A stretch of DNA of 64,000 bases from positions 124,001-188,000 of the forward strand of contig NZ_CP014671.1 in the NCBI RefSeq assembly GCF_001697225.1, in the 5' to 3' direction. The notes under the pieces were generated by a model, which saw only the letters and a list, made by a program, of their open reading frames with translations, did not search any database and was not told the origin of the DNA. The DNA comes from Immundisolibacter cernigliae. GTDB lineage: Bacteria > Pseudomonadota > Gammaproteobacteria > Immundisolibacterales > Immundisolibacteraceae. Below are positions 45,801-53,166 of this stretch, in pieces (position 1 is the first letter of the stretch; every line of letters begins with the position of its first letter). The translations under genes and the position numbers were made by a program.

Positions 45801-46761
45801 CGTGGATGAGCACGGCACGGCGCTGGCCACCGGCCGGGACTGGTCGCAGCTGCAGGCCCGTTTCGGTCAGACTCGGACACCCGTCGCAACCGCCGGCCGC
45901 CCCCACCCGCTGGAGCGCAGCGGTATCACCGACTGGGATTTCGGCGCCCTGCCGCGGCAGGTGACCACGCCCGGCCCCGGCGGCGCGCTGCTGCTGCGCT
46001 GGCCGGCTCTGGTCGATACGGGTGACGATTGCGCGGTGCGTCTGTTCGACGACGAGGCCGCCGCCGCGGTAGCGCATCGCGGCGGCGTGCGTGCCCTGCT
46101 GACGCGCGCCCTGGCCGACCGGCTGCCGACGCCGGACACGCTGGCGCCGGCGGCAGCGCTTTACCGGCGCCTGGGTACCCCAACCCAGCTGCTGCGCGAC
46201 CTGCAGCGGGCGATCATCGACAGCGCCTGGGATGATCCAAACGCACCACGCGACGGCGCCGAATTCGCCGTGCTGGTCGCTGCACTGCAACCTCTGCTGG
46301 CTCCCACGTCGGACAGGCTCACCAAGTCCGTCACCGATACCCTGCGCGCCTGGCGGGACATCGAGCGCCGACTCGACCACGCCACCACGCTGGCGCTGCT
46401 TGAAGTGGCCGCCGACCTGCGCGACCAGCTCGGGCGTTTGATTTACAGCGGCTTTGTCGAAAAAACGCCGCCGCCGTGGCTGGCCGAACTGCCGCGCTAC
46501 CTGAACGCCGCGGCAACGCGCCTGGAGCGCGCGCAGCGCGATCCGGCTTGCGAGCGCGCCGATCGCCAGGCCTTGCTGCCGCTGTGGCAGGCGTTCTGGC
46601 ACGCCTACCCGCCCCACGCCGACAATCCGGCCTGGATTGAGCTGCGCTGGCTGCTGGAGGAATTGCGGGTCGCACTGTTTGCGCCGCATCTGGGGACGAC
46701 GCAGCCAGTATCCGTCGCCCGGCTGCAGCGACTCTTCGATGTGGCAAAAGCCGGCGCTTAG
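42841..46761 (+). CDS. hrpA: ATP-dependent RNA helicase HrpA
   Basis: From the GTG at 42841 the protein has 1306 residues, close to E. coli HrpA (1300). DEAH-box helicase motifs: GETGSGKTTQ (I), TQPRRIAARA (Ia), DEAHERSLN (II), TSATID (III), VFLPGEREIRD (IV), TNVAETSLTVPGI (V) and QRAGRCGRLGPG (VI). The large C-terminal HA2/OB region and DUF3418 follow. HrpA rescues stalled ribosomes and remodels RNA. Longer readings to 42496 cross the Sel1 gene and are rejected. Confidence 0.96.
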   Translation: MNRPEPPPDADSALLSSGVQTLAAQVEDALLADRPALAKRLAALQRRLAGGQPADRLQAEVAAQLARSAAVVSARRAARPASVTFPPELPITAHLPEITAALQAHQVIVVCGETGSGKTTQLAKLCLHLGRGVHGRIGHTQPRRIAARAVAARLAVELAAPRAVGYSVRFDDTVADGAAIQVLTDGLLLAHAQSDPQLLAYDTLIIDEAHERSLNIDFLLGYLHRLLPQRPDLRLIITSATIDPQRFAQHFGGAPIIEVSGRGHPVEVRYRPLLTPDPDQADRTLVEGIVAAVAELQGEGPGDVLVFLPGEREIRDATEALRAHGTAGLELLPLYARLSRAEQDRVFAPSKQRRVVLATNVAETSLTVPGIRYVVDSGLARVSRYGARSHVQRLGIEKISQAAADQRAGRCGRLGPGVCIRLYAQDDYANRNPYTDPEIHRASLASVVLRMQALQLGEAADFPFLDPPQRRHLRAAQQALFELGAVDSAGVLTGVGRQLARFALDPALGRMLIEAGRTGALHEVLIITAALTVPDVRERPLDAREHADQVHRQFADARSDFLGLLNIYRAFEQEARHRSQAKLRLWCREHFLSYLRLREWRDIAGQLTELANGMGLRGSSLGADYDAIHRALLAGLLGRIARRQDGPRGESRRARLSRGLEGARGAQMWVFPGSALAKKPPRWLMAAELVETGRLYARTVAAIEPHWVEAAAAHLLRRDYSEPQWDVASRRPVAFERVTLFGLTLASRRRIAYGPIDPAHARAIFIREGVIDGALDAACPALAANRRLLGELETLQAKARRPLLIDEDALFALYDARLPPDVWDGHRFDHWLRRQAPDALRLSAEQLLIDRADAITPQDFPDRLAAGGALLPLRYRFEPGHDDDGITVRLPRALLQRIDAHVFDWLIPGWLPEKCAALIRSLPGALRRQFVPAPDYAGQALARLKPGTGPLLPALAGALSDLAGAPCPPEAFDPDRLDRHLRLRFEIVDEHGTALATGRDWSQLQARFGQTRTPVATAGRPHPLERSGITDWDFGALPRQVTTPGPGGALLLRWPALVDTGDDCAVRLFDDEAAAAVAHRGGVRALLTRALADRLPTPDTLAPAAALYRRLGTPTQLLRDLQRAIIDSAWDDPNAPRDGAEFAVLVAALQPLLAPTSDRLTKSVTDTLRAWRDIERRLDHATTLALLEVAADLRDQLGRLIYSGFVEKTPPPWLAELPRYLNAAATRLERAQRDPACERADRQALLPLWQAFWHAYPPHADNPAWIELRWLLEELRVALFAPHLGTTQPVSVARLQRLFDVAKAGA

Positions 46762-46815
46762 CAAAACGCTGAACAAGTCCATCCCGGATTTCTCGGCGCC
46801 CGCAACCCGAAACCC

Positions 46816-46872
46816 TTGTGGGAGCGCAGCTTCGCTGCGCGATGATCGCCCGGCACAGCCGGGCTCCCACAG
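46816..46872. repeat. REP-like palindromic repeat, copy 4
   Basis: Inverse orientation to copies 2, 3 and 5: CTTGTGGGAGCGCAGCTTCG, then GCGCGATGATCGCCCGGCAC and AGCCGGGCTCCCACAG. The flanks CCATCCCGGATTTCTCGGCG and TTCAGCGCTTCCA match those of other copies. Confidence 0.85.
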
Positions 46873-46912
46873 TTCTCTGTTCAGCGCTTCCATGACACGC
46901 AGGCCGGCCGCA

Positions 46913-46952
46913 CAAACAAAAACCCCGCCTGCGCCATTGCGCAGACGGGGTT
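46913..46952 (-). terminator. Intrinsic terminator of the block B operon
   Basis: On the minus strand, AACCCCG (46952-46946) and CGGGGTT (46927-46921) pair, with inner CTGCGC/GCGCAG extension around AATG, followed by TTTGTTTG. It lies 20 bases after the isochorismatase-fold gene and is a classic rho-independent terminator. Confidence 0.85.
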
Positions 46953-46972
46953 CCAATTCAGACGGTTATCGC

Positions 46973-47590
46973 TTACTTCTGAATGGCCGCGATGAATTCG
47001 TCCGCCTTGCACAGGTCGGCAAGATAGGTCAGCGAGGTCTGGATGGCCGCGTCGTGGGCTTCCTTGCTGCCGGCGCAGACGCAGTCTTCGATGACGATGC
47101 AGTTGTAGCCCTTGTCCACGGCGCTCCAGGTGGTGCCTTCCACCACGAAGGTGGTGGCCACACCGATCATGGCGATGTCGGTGATGCCGTTCTTCTTGAG
47201 TACCTCGTCCAGGTTCGAGCCGACGAAGGCGCTGATCATGGATTTCTTGACGATTTCGTCGCCCGGCTTGGGCGCCACGTCGTCGTGAATCTGCGCCCCC
47301 CAGGTGCCCGGCACCAGGGTCGGACCACCGGCGCCCAACATGCGGAAAAACGCCCCGCGCGTGGGCATCGGCGCCGCGTCAGGCCCGAACTCCACCATCA
47401 CATGGATGACCTTCATGCCGGCCTGGCGGGCGGCATCCAGCAGCTTGGCGCTGCGCGGCAGGATGCCGGTTTCCTGCACCATCTTGGCGAAACCGGCCGC
47501 CTGCGCCAGGGGGGCATCCGGATGGATGATGTCGTTCTGGAAATCCATCGACAGGACAGCGGTCTTCTTCACGTCGATTTCGATGGGCAT
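46973..47590 (-). CDS. Isochorismatase-fold hydrolase lacking the usual Cys
   Basis: The 205-residue protein has the isochorismatase/cysteine hydrolase fold: VLSMDFQND (Asp16), KSMISAF (Lys near 116) and the GVATTFVVEGT loop (143-153). In cysteine hydrolases that loop reads GVATNVCVEST; here Val149 replaces the nucleophile. True isochorismatases also lack it, so a non-cysteine hydrolase is likely. It ends the minus-strand block B and is followed by a terminator. Substrate unknown. Confidence 0.85.
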   Translation of the reverse strand: MPIEIDVKKTAVLSMDFQNDIIHPDAPLAQAAGFAKMVQETGILPRSAKLLDAARQAGMKVIHVMVEFGPDAAPMPTRGAFFRMLGAGGPTLVPGTWGAQIHDDVAPKPGDEIVKKSMISAFVGSNLDEVLKKNGITDIAMIGVATTFVVEGTTWSAVDKGYNCIVIEDCVCAGSKEAHDAAIQTSLTYLADLCKADEFIAAIQK

Positions 47591-47651
47591 CTATTGGCTT
47601 CCTTCGGTTGATTGACGGGTGGATGCGACGTACCGGCCTGGCAGCACCGCC

Positions 47652-47981
47652 TCAGAAATGCACCTCGAAGCGGCTGGGCTCGAAGCCGTCCGGCACGGTC
47701 GGCGAGTGCAGCAGCTCCACTGACGGCGACACTTCCACGAACACCAGCGCCAGGAGCATCAGGTTGGCCTCGGCCGGCGGAAGATCGTTGATCGGGAACT
47801 GATCCAGATGCGCGATCATCGGCTCGATGCGCGGCAGCAGCGCGTCGTACACGCGCTGGATTTCGGGCAGTGGCGTGCCGATGCGCTTGCTGTGCCGCCC
47901 GCGTTCGGTCGGCAGCGCCCAGTCGGCCAGCCAGGCCAGGTCCCGATAAGCCTCGGGCAGGGCAAAGCCGGTCTCGCTCAT
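47652..47981 (-). CDS. Small protein coupled to Rieske alpha, unknown family
   Basis: From ATG 47981 the product has 109 residues (opening MSETGFALPEAYRDLAWLAD). The ATG overlaps the stop of the Rieske alpha subunit as ATGA, which fixes the start over a longer one at 47996. It has no Cys, no signal, and is acidic with helices. No family is recognised. As this oxygenase lacks an adjacent beta subunit, the protein may be an accessory partner; inference only. Confidence 0.7.
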   Translation of the reverse strand: MSETGFALPEAYRDLAWLADWALPTERGRHSKRIGTPLPEIQRVYDALLPRIEPMIAHLDQFPINDLPPAEANLMLLALVFVEVSPSVELLHSPTVPDGFEPSRFEVHF

Positions 47982-49177
47982 GGCCGGTTCACCCATTCCT
48001 GCACCGTGTGCAGCTGATGGCGCACGGCAATTTCCATCTCACTGACCGGCAGGTGCTTGAGCACACCCGAACCCATCGCCTTCTGGGCGAATTCGAGCGT
48101 GCTCAGGTCCTCGTACAGGATGTCGCGCAGCAGCACCTTGGTATGTTCCTGGGCGAATTTCTGGCCCGCCGTTTCGGCGTCGAGCTGGTAGATGTTCATC
48201 TCCCAGGTCGACTCGTCCACCGACACCGGCCAGAAGTTGTAGGTGAAGTACCAGCCCGGCCCGACGTCGATGAAGAAGTTCGGGAACAACACGTTGATGT
48301 CGAACCACCAGTTGGCGGACTTGTCCGGATTCAGGCCCGGCAGGTCGACCATGTCGCCGGGCGCGAAGCTCATGCCGTATTTCCAGGCCAGGGTTTCCGA
48401 GGGCGTCGGCGTGTGGTTCGGGTTCACCCACACGGAACCGGAATGATGCGGGCCGTAAATGCGCGCAGAGCTGAGCAGGCCATAGGGGTTTTCCTGCCCG
48501 GCGCAGGCGTCGGGCACCGTGTGCCGGTGCACCATCATCACGTGGTAGGCCTCGTGGAAGGCGTCGATGAAGGTCTTCCAGTTCGCCTTCACCCGCGCGC
48601 TGTAGCGGGCGATGTGGTTGAAGCGGGCGAACGGATAGTCGTCCAGCTGCGTGGCCATGCCGCCCAGGAACTCGCGCAGGCCGACCTTGGGCTCCGGTTC
48701 CCAGTGCACGAAGATGAAGCCGTTCCAGGTGTCGGTGGCCACCGGCCGCAGGCCGTACTCGGCGCGATCCAGATTGGCAAAGTATTCCTCGCCCGGCAGG
48801 CCCTTGAGGCGCCCGTCCAGGTCAAACGTCCAGCCGTGGAAGTTGCAGATGAAGCCCTGCGCGTTGCCCTTGTCACAGATGGCGACCGCCATGCCGCGGT
48901 GCGTGCACACATTGTGGAAGCCACGCACTACGCCGTCCTTGCCGCGCACGAGTAGGACCGAGGTCTTGAGCACTTCGATCTGGCGCACCACGTAATCGCC
49001 CGCATTGGGCAGTTCTTCGGTGCGCGCGACTTCCAGCCAGGCGCGGCGGAAGATTTTTTCGCGCTCCTTCTCGAAGAATTCGGCCGAGATGTAGGGCTCG
49101 ACCGGCAGCGGCCCGGTGCCCATATCCGGCATCTGGGTGGTGATCTGGGTATGGAATTTCTCGTCCGGCTTGGTCAT
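47978..49177 (-). CDS. Rieske ring-hydroxylating oxygenase alpha subunit without beta partner
   Basis: 399 residues from ATG 49177, chosen for GGAGAGAG just upstream (the 49240 start adds 21 residues). Rieske ligands C91, H93 (CTHRG), C111, H114 (CNFHGWTF). The iron site is FIDAFHEAYHVMMVHRHT. It is the most distant of the five alpha subunits and lacks a beta neighbour; many single-component alpha3 oxygenases do the same. A 109-residue protein is coupled downstream. Substrate unknown. Confidence 0.92.
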   Translation of the reverse strand: MTKPDEKFHTQITTQMPDMGTGPLPVEPYISAEFFEKEREKIFRRAWLEVARTEELPNAGDYVVRQIEVLKTSVLLVRGKDGVVRGFHNVCTHRGMAVAICDKGNAQGFICNFHGWTFDLDGRLKGLPGEEYFANLDRAEYGLRPVATDTWNGFIFVHWEPEPKVGLREFLGGMATQLDDYPFARFNHIARYSARVKANWKTFIDAFHEAYHVMMVHRHTVPDACAGQENPYGLLSSARIYGPHHSGSVWVNPNHTPTPSETLAWKYGMSFAPGDMVDLPGLNPDKSANWWFDINVLFPNFFIDVGPGWYFTYNFWPVSVDESTWEMNIYQLDAETAGQKFAQEHTKVLLRDILYEDLSTLEFAQKAMGSGVLKHLPVSEMEIAVRHQLHTVQEWVNRP

Positions 49178-49268
49178 GACGTCTCTCTCCGGCATATGGT
49201 TGTGCGGACCGCAGCGCATGCGGCCGCCGCGCGACAGCAACGCGAATGGTAAGCGAATTAACGGCCGA

Positions 49269-50840
49269 TCAGTCGACCGCTTTCCAGGGCAGCCGCGCCG
49301 GGTTGTCCCTGTACCAGCCCTGGATGTTCTTCTTGAGCACCTTGCCGGTCAGGCCCTTGGGCAGGTCATCGATGATCTCGATGTGCTTGGGCACTTCGTA
49401 CTTGGCCAGGCGCGGCCGGCAGAAGGCCAGCAGCTCGGCAGCACTGGCGCTCGTGCCTTCCCGCAGGCTGACCGTCGCCACCACCGCCTCGCCCCACTCC
49501 GGGTGCGGCGCGCCGATCACCGCCACCTCGCGCACCGCCGGATGCTCGGCCAGCACGGTTTCGACCACGCTCGGGTAGACGTTGGCCGCCCCGGAGATGA
49601 TCAGGAAATTCTTGCGGTCGGTCAGGTAGAGGTAACCGTCGGCATCCAGCCGGCCCAGATCGTGGGTCTTGAGCCAGCCGTCGACCAGCGTCTGCGCGGT
49701 CAGATCGGGCAGGTTCAGATAGCCGCGCATGTTGGTGCTGGCGCGTATCCAGACCTCGCCGACCTCACCCGCCGCAAGCGGCCGCCCGCGCTCGTCGCGA
49801 ATGGAAAGCTCCATGTGCACGCCGCCGCGACCGCAGGAGGTCAGCAGTTCCGGGCGCTCGGACAGCCCGCGCAGGTGATCGTCGTGATGCAGGAAGCTGA
49901 CCCAGCCGCCGGTGGTTTCCGTGATGCCATACAACTGCATCAACTCGCAACCGAAGGTATCCATGGTGCGGCGAATCAGCGCCGGGCGCGCCGGCGAAGA
50001 ACCGTAGGTGACCAGCCGCAGCGAGGACAGGTCGTAACCGCCCCGGTCGTACTCGTCCAGCAGGCGCTGCATCATCAGCGGCACGATGATGGTGGCCGTG
50101 ACCCGATAGCGACCGACGAACTGCAGAAAGCGCGCGGTATCGAAATCGCCATTGGGCAGCACCACGGTCATGCCGTTCATCAGGTTCATCGAACCCAGCA
50201 CGAAGGTGATCCAGCCCGAGGCCGTGGGCGGAAACCACACATCCTCGTAGCGCAGGCCGATGCCCAGCACCGTGTAGAGCATCGAATCGCGCATGGCGCC
50301 CTGTGTCAGCATCACGCCCTTGGGCAGGCCGGTGGTGCCCGAGGTGTAGCTGAGCGCGATCAGGTCGTCTTGGTCCAGCTCGGTTGGGCGCGGCCTCGCA
50401 TCCGCGCGGTCGATCAGGGTCTCGTAGTCGTGCTGCAGGCCATGCGCGCCGCCGTAGCCGATCAGAATCCGGCCGTCGGCGCGGATGTCGTCCAGGATCT
50501 CGGCCAGCAGCGGCACGCAGTTAGCCTGCACCAGAATCACCCGCGCGTTGCTGTCGCGGATGACGTGCAGCATCTCGCGCGGCGCATAGCGCCAGTTGAT
50601 GCCGCAGCGCAGCAGGCCGGTCTTGTAGCAGGCGTAGAGGTGCTCGTAGACCTCCAGGTGCTCGTGACTGAGGATGGCGGCCGCGTCGCCTTTTTTCAGG
50701 CCAAGGCCCTGCAGGGCGGCGGCGAGGCGGTCCGAGCGGGCATGCACCTGCTGCCAGCTCAGCGCCCGGTCACCGTCGTGATAGGCAATCCTGTCCGGGT
50801 AGTGCGTCGCGCAGCGGGCAATGTAATCGCGTGGCAGCAT
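49269..50840 (-). CDS. Acyl-CoA ligase (AMP-dependent synthetase), block B
   Basis: 523 residues, an ANL enzyme and close relative of the block A ligase at 14997 (shared LPRDYIARCATHYPD-like opening and YTSGTTGLPKG). A5 is YGITETTGGWVSF, A8 is YLTDRKNFLIISGAANVYP and the catalytic lysine is in GLTGKVLKKN. It activates an acid for the thiolase steps encoded next to it. Confidence 0.92.
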   Translation of the reverse strand: MLPRDYIARCATHYPDRIAYHDGDRALSWQQVHARSDRLAAALQGLGLKKGDAAAILSHEHLEVYEHLYACYKTGLLRCGINWRYAPREMLHVIRDSNARVILVQANCVPLLAEILDDIRADGRILIGYGGAHGLQHDYETLIDRADARPRPTELDQDDLIALSYTSGTTGLPKGVMLTQGAMRDSMLYTVLGIGLRYEDVWFPPTASGWITFVLGSMNLMNGMTVVLPNGDFDTARFLQFVGRYRVTATIIVPLMMQRLLDEYDRGGYDLSSLRLVTYGSSPARPALIRRTMDTFGCELMQLYGITETTGGWVSFLHHDDHLRGLSERPELLTSCGRGGVHMELSIRDERGRPLAAGEVGEVWIRASTNMRGYLNLPDLTAQTLVDGWLKTHDLGRLDADGYLYLTDRKNFLIISGAANVYPSVVETVLAEHPAVREVAVIGAPHPEWGEAVVATVSLREGTSASAAELLAFCRPRLAKYEVPKHIEIIDDLPKGLTGKVLKKNIQGWYRDNPARLPWKAVD

Positions 50841-50889
50841 GGCCGCCGTCTCCTGTCGCAGGTCTGGTGGGGGCAGAACGCGGCGAGGA

Positions 50890-51309
50890 TCAGCCGGGCT
50901 TGAACTTCAGCAGCGGCAGTCCCTCGCCGACTTTCTCGAACGTGGCCTGCACGGCGCAACCGATGGCCAGCTCGCTATTGGCGATGCCGACCACGTTGGC
51001 CAACAGGCGCGGGCCTTCGGCGAGCTCGATCAGGCACACGTTGTACGGGACCATGGCCTCGAAGGCCGGGTCGAAGGTGCGATTCATGACCACGTAGCTG
51101 TAGATCTCGCCGCGGCCGCAGGCTTCACGCCACTGCACGCCGGTCGAGCCGCAGTTCTCGCACAGAAAAGCGCCCGGCGCCAGCCAGGTATCGCAGTCCG
51201 GGCAGTGCTGGACCATGACCTTGCCGTCGGCCATGGCGTCGAAATGCGGCTGGTTCAGTTCGTTCAGGACCGGCATCGGCCAGCCCTTGATGCGCGTGAT
51301 GTCGTACAT
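50890..51309 (-). CDS. Zn-ribbon OB-fold protein (DUF35)
   Basis: The 139-residue protein has a DUF35 layout: an N-terminal rubredoxin-like zinc ribbon (CPDCDTW, then CENCGS) and a C-terminal OB fold (GRGEIYSYVVMNRTF, VCLIELAEGPRLLANV). DUF35 proteins pair with thiolase-like proteins as acyl-CoA binding partners, for example in steroid side-chain aldol cleavage. The thiolase gene is directly upstream (10 bases), consistent with that complex. Confidence 0.93.
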   Translation of the reverse strand: MYDITRIKGWPMPVLNELNQPHFDAMADGKVMVQHCPDCDTWLAPGAFLCENCGSTGVQWREACGRGEIYSYVVMNRTFDPAFEAMVPYNVCLIELAEGPRLLANVVGIANSELAIGCAVQATFEKVGEGLPLLKFKPG

Positions 51310-51319
51310 GGCGGCCTCC

Positions 51320-52495
51320 TTACAGGCTGGCGTGTGGGCTGGTGATCATGCAGGCGTGGTACATCATGCGCCCGCCGTAGGCGGCGGTGAGCACCAGATC
51401 GTGCTTGACCTGCCGCTCGCCGGCCGTGCCACGGGCCTGCATCACGCCCTCCGACAGCGGCGTGCCGCCCTGCAGGTAATAGCCGGACAACTGGCCGCCG
51501 CCGGTGTTGACCGGGAAGCTGCCGCCCGGCGCCGTCTGGCCGGCCAACGCGAATGCGCCGCCGCCGCCCGGCTCGACGAAGCCGTACTGCTCCAGCTGCA
51601 GCAGGATGCAGTAGGTAAAGGCGTCGTAAACCTGCGCGCAGTCGATGTCCTTGGGGCCGACACCGGCCATGGCATAGGCACCCTGCCCGGCCAGCTTGGC
51701 ACCGATCTCGATCTCGTTCTCGAAGCCGCGCCGGTTGGTCACACCGCGGTGCCCCTGCCCCATGCCGTGGATGTACACCGCCGGCTGTGGGCCGTCGGCG
51801 GCACGCTCGGCACTGGTCACGACCACGGCCACGGCACCGTTGACCGGGAACGAGCAATCGAACAGATGAAACGGCTCCACCACGTACGGCGAGTTGTGGT
51901 GGTCTTCCATGCTGAGCGGCTTTTTCATCATCGCCAGCGGGTTCTTGAGCGCCCACTGCCGGCAGGCGACTGCCACCGCGCCCAGGTGGTCCTCGGTGAG
52001 GCTGTTCTTGTGCATGTAACGGCGCGCCGCCAATGCATAGGCCGCCACCGGCCCGAACAGGCCGGTCGGCGCCTCGCTGCCGAGCTTGCCCATCAGCGGC
52101 AGCGGCATGCCAAAGGCCTGCTGGGTGCTGACGCCGGGCACGATCGGCGCGTCCGCGAACACGCACACCACCGCCTTGGCCATGCCCGCCTGCACCGCCA
52201 GGGCGGCCTGCTGCACCATCTGCACGCCGGACGAGCCCTCGGCCTCGACCACCGAGCACAGGGTCAGATCCTTCAGGCCCGCGTAGTCCAGCAGATCCAT
52301 CGGCAGGTCCATCAGCGAGGCCACCGGGCTCTTGTTGATGAGCAGGCCGTCGATGTCGGACTTTTTCAGCCCGGCGTCGGCAATGGCGCGGTGGATGGCG
52401 GTGACCGCCAGTTGCCAACCCGGTCCGATGTACTGACGGCTCAGATCCGACATGGCAAAGCCACGGATCGCCGCCAGCGGTTTCTTGCTGGCCAT
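51320..52495 (-). CDS. Thiolase-family protein (SCP-x/Ltp2-like)
   Basis: From ATG 52495 (after GAGGAG) the product has 391 residues. It is a thiolase superfamily member of the SCP-x/lipid-transfer branch: SVVEAEGSSGVQMVQQAALAV, PVNGAVAVVVTSAERA, GRRGFENEI, and DIDCAQVYDAFTYCILLQLE (split: DCAQVYDAFTYCI). The usual nucleophilic Cys position reads EAEGSSG, as in Ltp2-type aldolases, so a C-C aldolase activity with DUF35 is possible rather than true thiolysis. Confidence 0.88.
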   Translation of the reverse strand: MASKKPLAAIRGFAMSDLSRQYIGPGWQLAVTAIHRAIADAGLKKSDIDGLLINKSPVASLMDLPMDLLDYAGLKDLTLCSVVEAEGSSGVQMVQQAALAVQAGMAKAVVCVFADAPIVPGVSTQQAFGMPLPLMGKLGSEAPTGLFGPVAAYALAARRYMHKNSLTEDHLGAVAVACRQWALKNPLAMMKKPLSMEDHHNSPYVVEPFHLFDCSFPVNGAVAVVVTSAERAADGPQPAVYIHGMGQGHRGVTNRRGFENEIEIGAKLAGQGAYAMAGVGPKDIDCAQVYDAFTYCILLQLEQYGFVEPGGGGAFALAGQTAPGGSFPVNTGGGQLSGYYLQGGTPLSEGVMQARGTAGERQVKHDLVLTAAYGGRMMYHACMITSPHASL

Positions 52496-52646
52496 GCGGT
52501 TTCTCCTCAAGGTTGTGGGGCAGGCCCGAGTCAGTCCATCCCGGACTTCGCGGGCCCCGAAAACCCGATCGGGGAAACGGGTCTTCTTCTGTCGGGCGAG
52601 CCGAAGGAGCTCTCTGGGGCGGAATCCCTACCGCACCGGCAAACCA

Positions 52647-53156
52647 TCAAATCAGAAATGCGAGGTTCGGAATGGCCTCGTCGCCATTGACCAGGACGAC
52701 CTTCTTGTAGGCCATCTTCAGGCCTTCGTCCGTGCGCCGCAGGCGGTGCGTGGTGCGCCCGGCCCAGATGCGCATGGCGTGTGTGGACTGGACCACCGTC
52801 TCGATCAGCATGAAGTTCGAGCCGACCTCGTAGCCGTCGTCGGTGCGGCCGATCTCGACATTGGAAATCAGGCGCCGCATCGGCGAGGCCGGCTCCTGAC
52901 TGTAACGGTAGCCGGTCAGCAGCTGGCGCACGCGGGTGGCGATACGGGTGCGGTTGTCGTAGATGTGCGACACGTGCGTGTTCGGGTCGTGGCCCTCGGC
53001 GCGCGGCACCCAGTACACGCCGTCGTCGGTCCACAGGGCTTCCCAGTCGGCGTAGCGGGACTCGTCGGCCAGGCGCGCTTCCTGATAGATGAAGCCGGTC
53101 ACTTCGCGCAGTTCGGCTTCACCGAGCGCGGCTTGTTCGAGTGTTGCAGTGCTCAT
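52647..53156 (-). CDS. Ring-hydroxylating oxygenase beta subunit, block B
   Basis: 169 residues; FIYQEARLADESRYADWEAL, DDGVYWVPRAEGHDP, VSHIYDNRTRI and VNGDEAIPNLAFLI follow the block A beta subunit closely. NTF2-like fold, partner of the alpha gene 10 bases upstream. A 150-base gap to the thiolase gene downstream holds a shortened repeat flank (CAGTCCATCCCGGACTTCGC). Confidence 0.93.
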   Translation of the reverse strand: MSTATLEQAALGEAELREVTGFIYQEARLADESRYADWEALWTDDGVYWVPRAEGHDPNTHVSHIYDNRTRIATRVRQLLTGYRYSQEPASPMRRLISNVEIGRTDDGYEVGSNFMLIETVVQSTHAMRIWAGRTTHRLRRTDEGLKMAYKKVVLVNGDEAIPNLAFLI

Positions 53157-53166
53157 TGCGTGCCCC

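Noticed and set aside
42886-46956. Long minus-strand ORFs (744 and 577 codons) opposite hrpA
   Set aside because: Arg/Gly/Gln-rich shadows without family motifs, opposite a gene with all helicase motifs.
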